64,000 nt of DNA from Ridgeia piscesae. Its lineage: Eukaryota; Annelida; Polychaeta; Sabellida; Siboglinidae. A model generated the notes under the pieces. It did not search any database. It worked only from the letters and a program-made list of their open reading frames with translations, and was not told the DNA's origin. Each line of letters opens with the position of its first letter. Positions within the stretch are counted from its first letter, which is position 1. The position numbers and the translations under genes were made by a program. Of the stretch, positions 1 through 64,000 are shown piece after piece. Where the stretch lies: NCBI GenBank assembly GCA_025642075.2, contig JAODUO010001231.1:132001-196000 (forward strand), written 5' to 3'.

Positions 1-247
1 TGTATTTGTGAGGACAGAGGGCACACGCAGTCAATAAAACAGTAAAACCATGATTGTGTGCATTACTCATTATCTAGTTTTGTTCTGTTCTGTTACTCAT
101 AAACTAACAGGTAGACATTGCTTAACATTCTGGAATGCCCACCAACACCTCTGCACTATTTTCTTTCATGTCAGCATTAATAAAAACATACTGCATCTGT
201 ACAATGAGCAGTGTAATAATGATATCTATATATTCTGAGATACTTAC

Positions 248-64000
<63,753 letters not shown>

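Overview
The window looks like animal (metazoan) nuclear DNA: AT-rich, about one fifth coding, with short exons split by introns full of microsatellites, minisatellites and degraded transposable elements. No bacterial-style genes, rRNA or functional tRNA genes were seen. The tRNA-derived SINE, the terminal-inverted-repeat elements and the domain make-up suit a marine invertebrate, perhaps a lophotrochozoan such as a mollusc. That placement is an inference with low confidence.

Almost everything coding belongs to one giant gene on the minus strand, read from the right edge to the left edge and open at both ends: no start codon, signal peptide, stop or poly(A) site lies in the window. I place 67 exons (about 13.3 kb, roughly 4,450 codons). 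They form an intragenic tandem array of a 16- or 17-exon cassette: module 1 (45988-64000, first few bases of its first exon outside), module 2 (32414-45757), module 3 (17212-31656), module 4 (2435-15475) and the start of module 5 (248-2137). Each cassette encodes, in order: a LamG/concanavalin-A-like domain; a PAN/apple domain (module 1 only); a 7-residue microexon; a beta-rich region with a Cys-rich linker, as found before the VWD domain of VWDE (von Willebrand factor D and EGF domain) proteins; a VWD domain carrying the GDPH or TDPH motif; Cys-rich segments; one EGF-like domain; a TIG-like region; and a short Cys motif of the type Cys-Tyr-Ile-Asp-Asn. Every cassette starts and ends in intron phase 1, so copies can be added without breaking the frame. 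Homologous exons have identical lengths in all modules except exon 12 (113 or 110 nt) and two single-base insertions.

The product is most likely a very large secreted or extracellular VWDE-like modular protein. Diagnostic residues sort the complete modules into two types in the order I-II-II-I. Two lesions stand out: a one-base insertion that creates an early stop in the VWD exon of module 1, and a one-base insertion in the LamG exon of module 3. The PAN exon survives only in module 1 and is eroded or deleted elsewhere.

Introns hold at least six minisatellite arrays, several of which look like expansions of a sequence still single-copy in the matching intron of another module. They also hold two oppositely oriented SINE copies, a pair of terminal-inverted-repeat elements with a related palindromic fragment, a long fold-back element and a LINE reverse-transcriptase tail.
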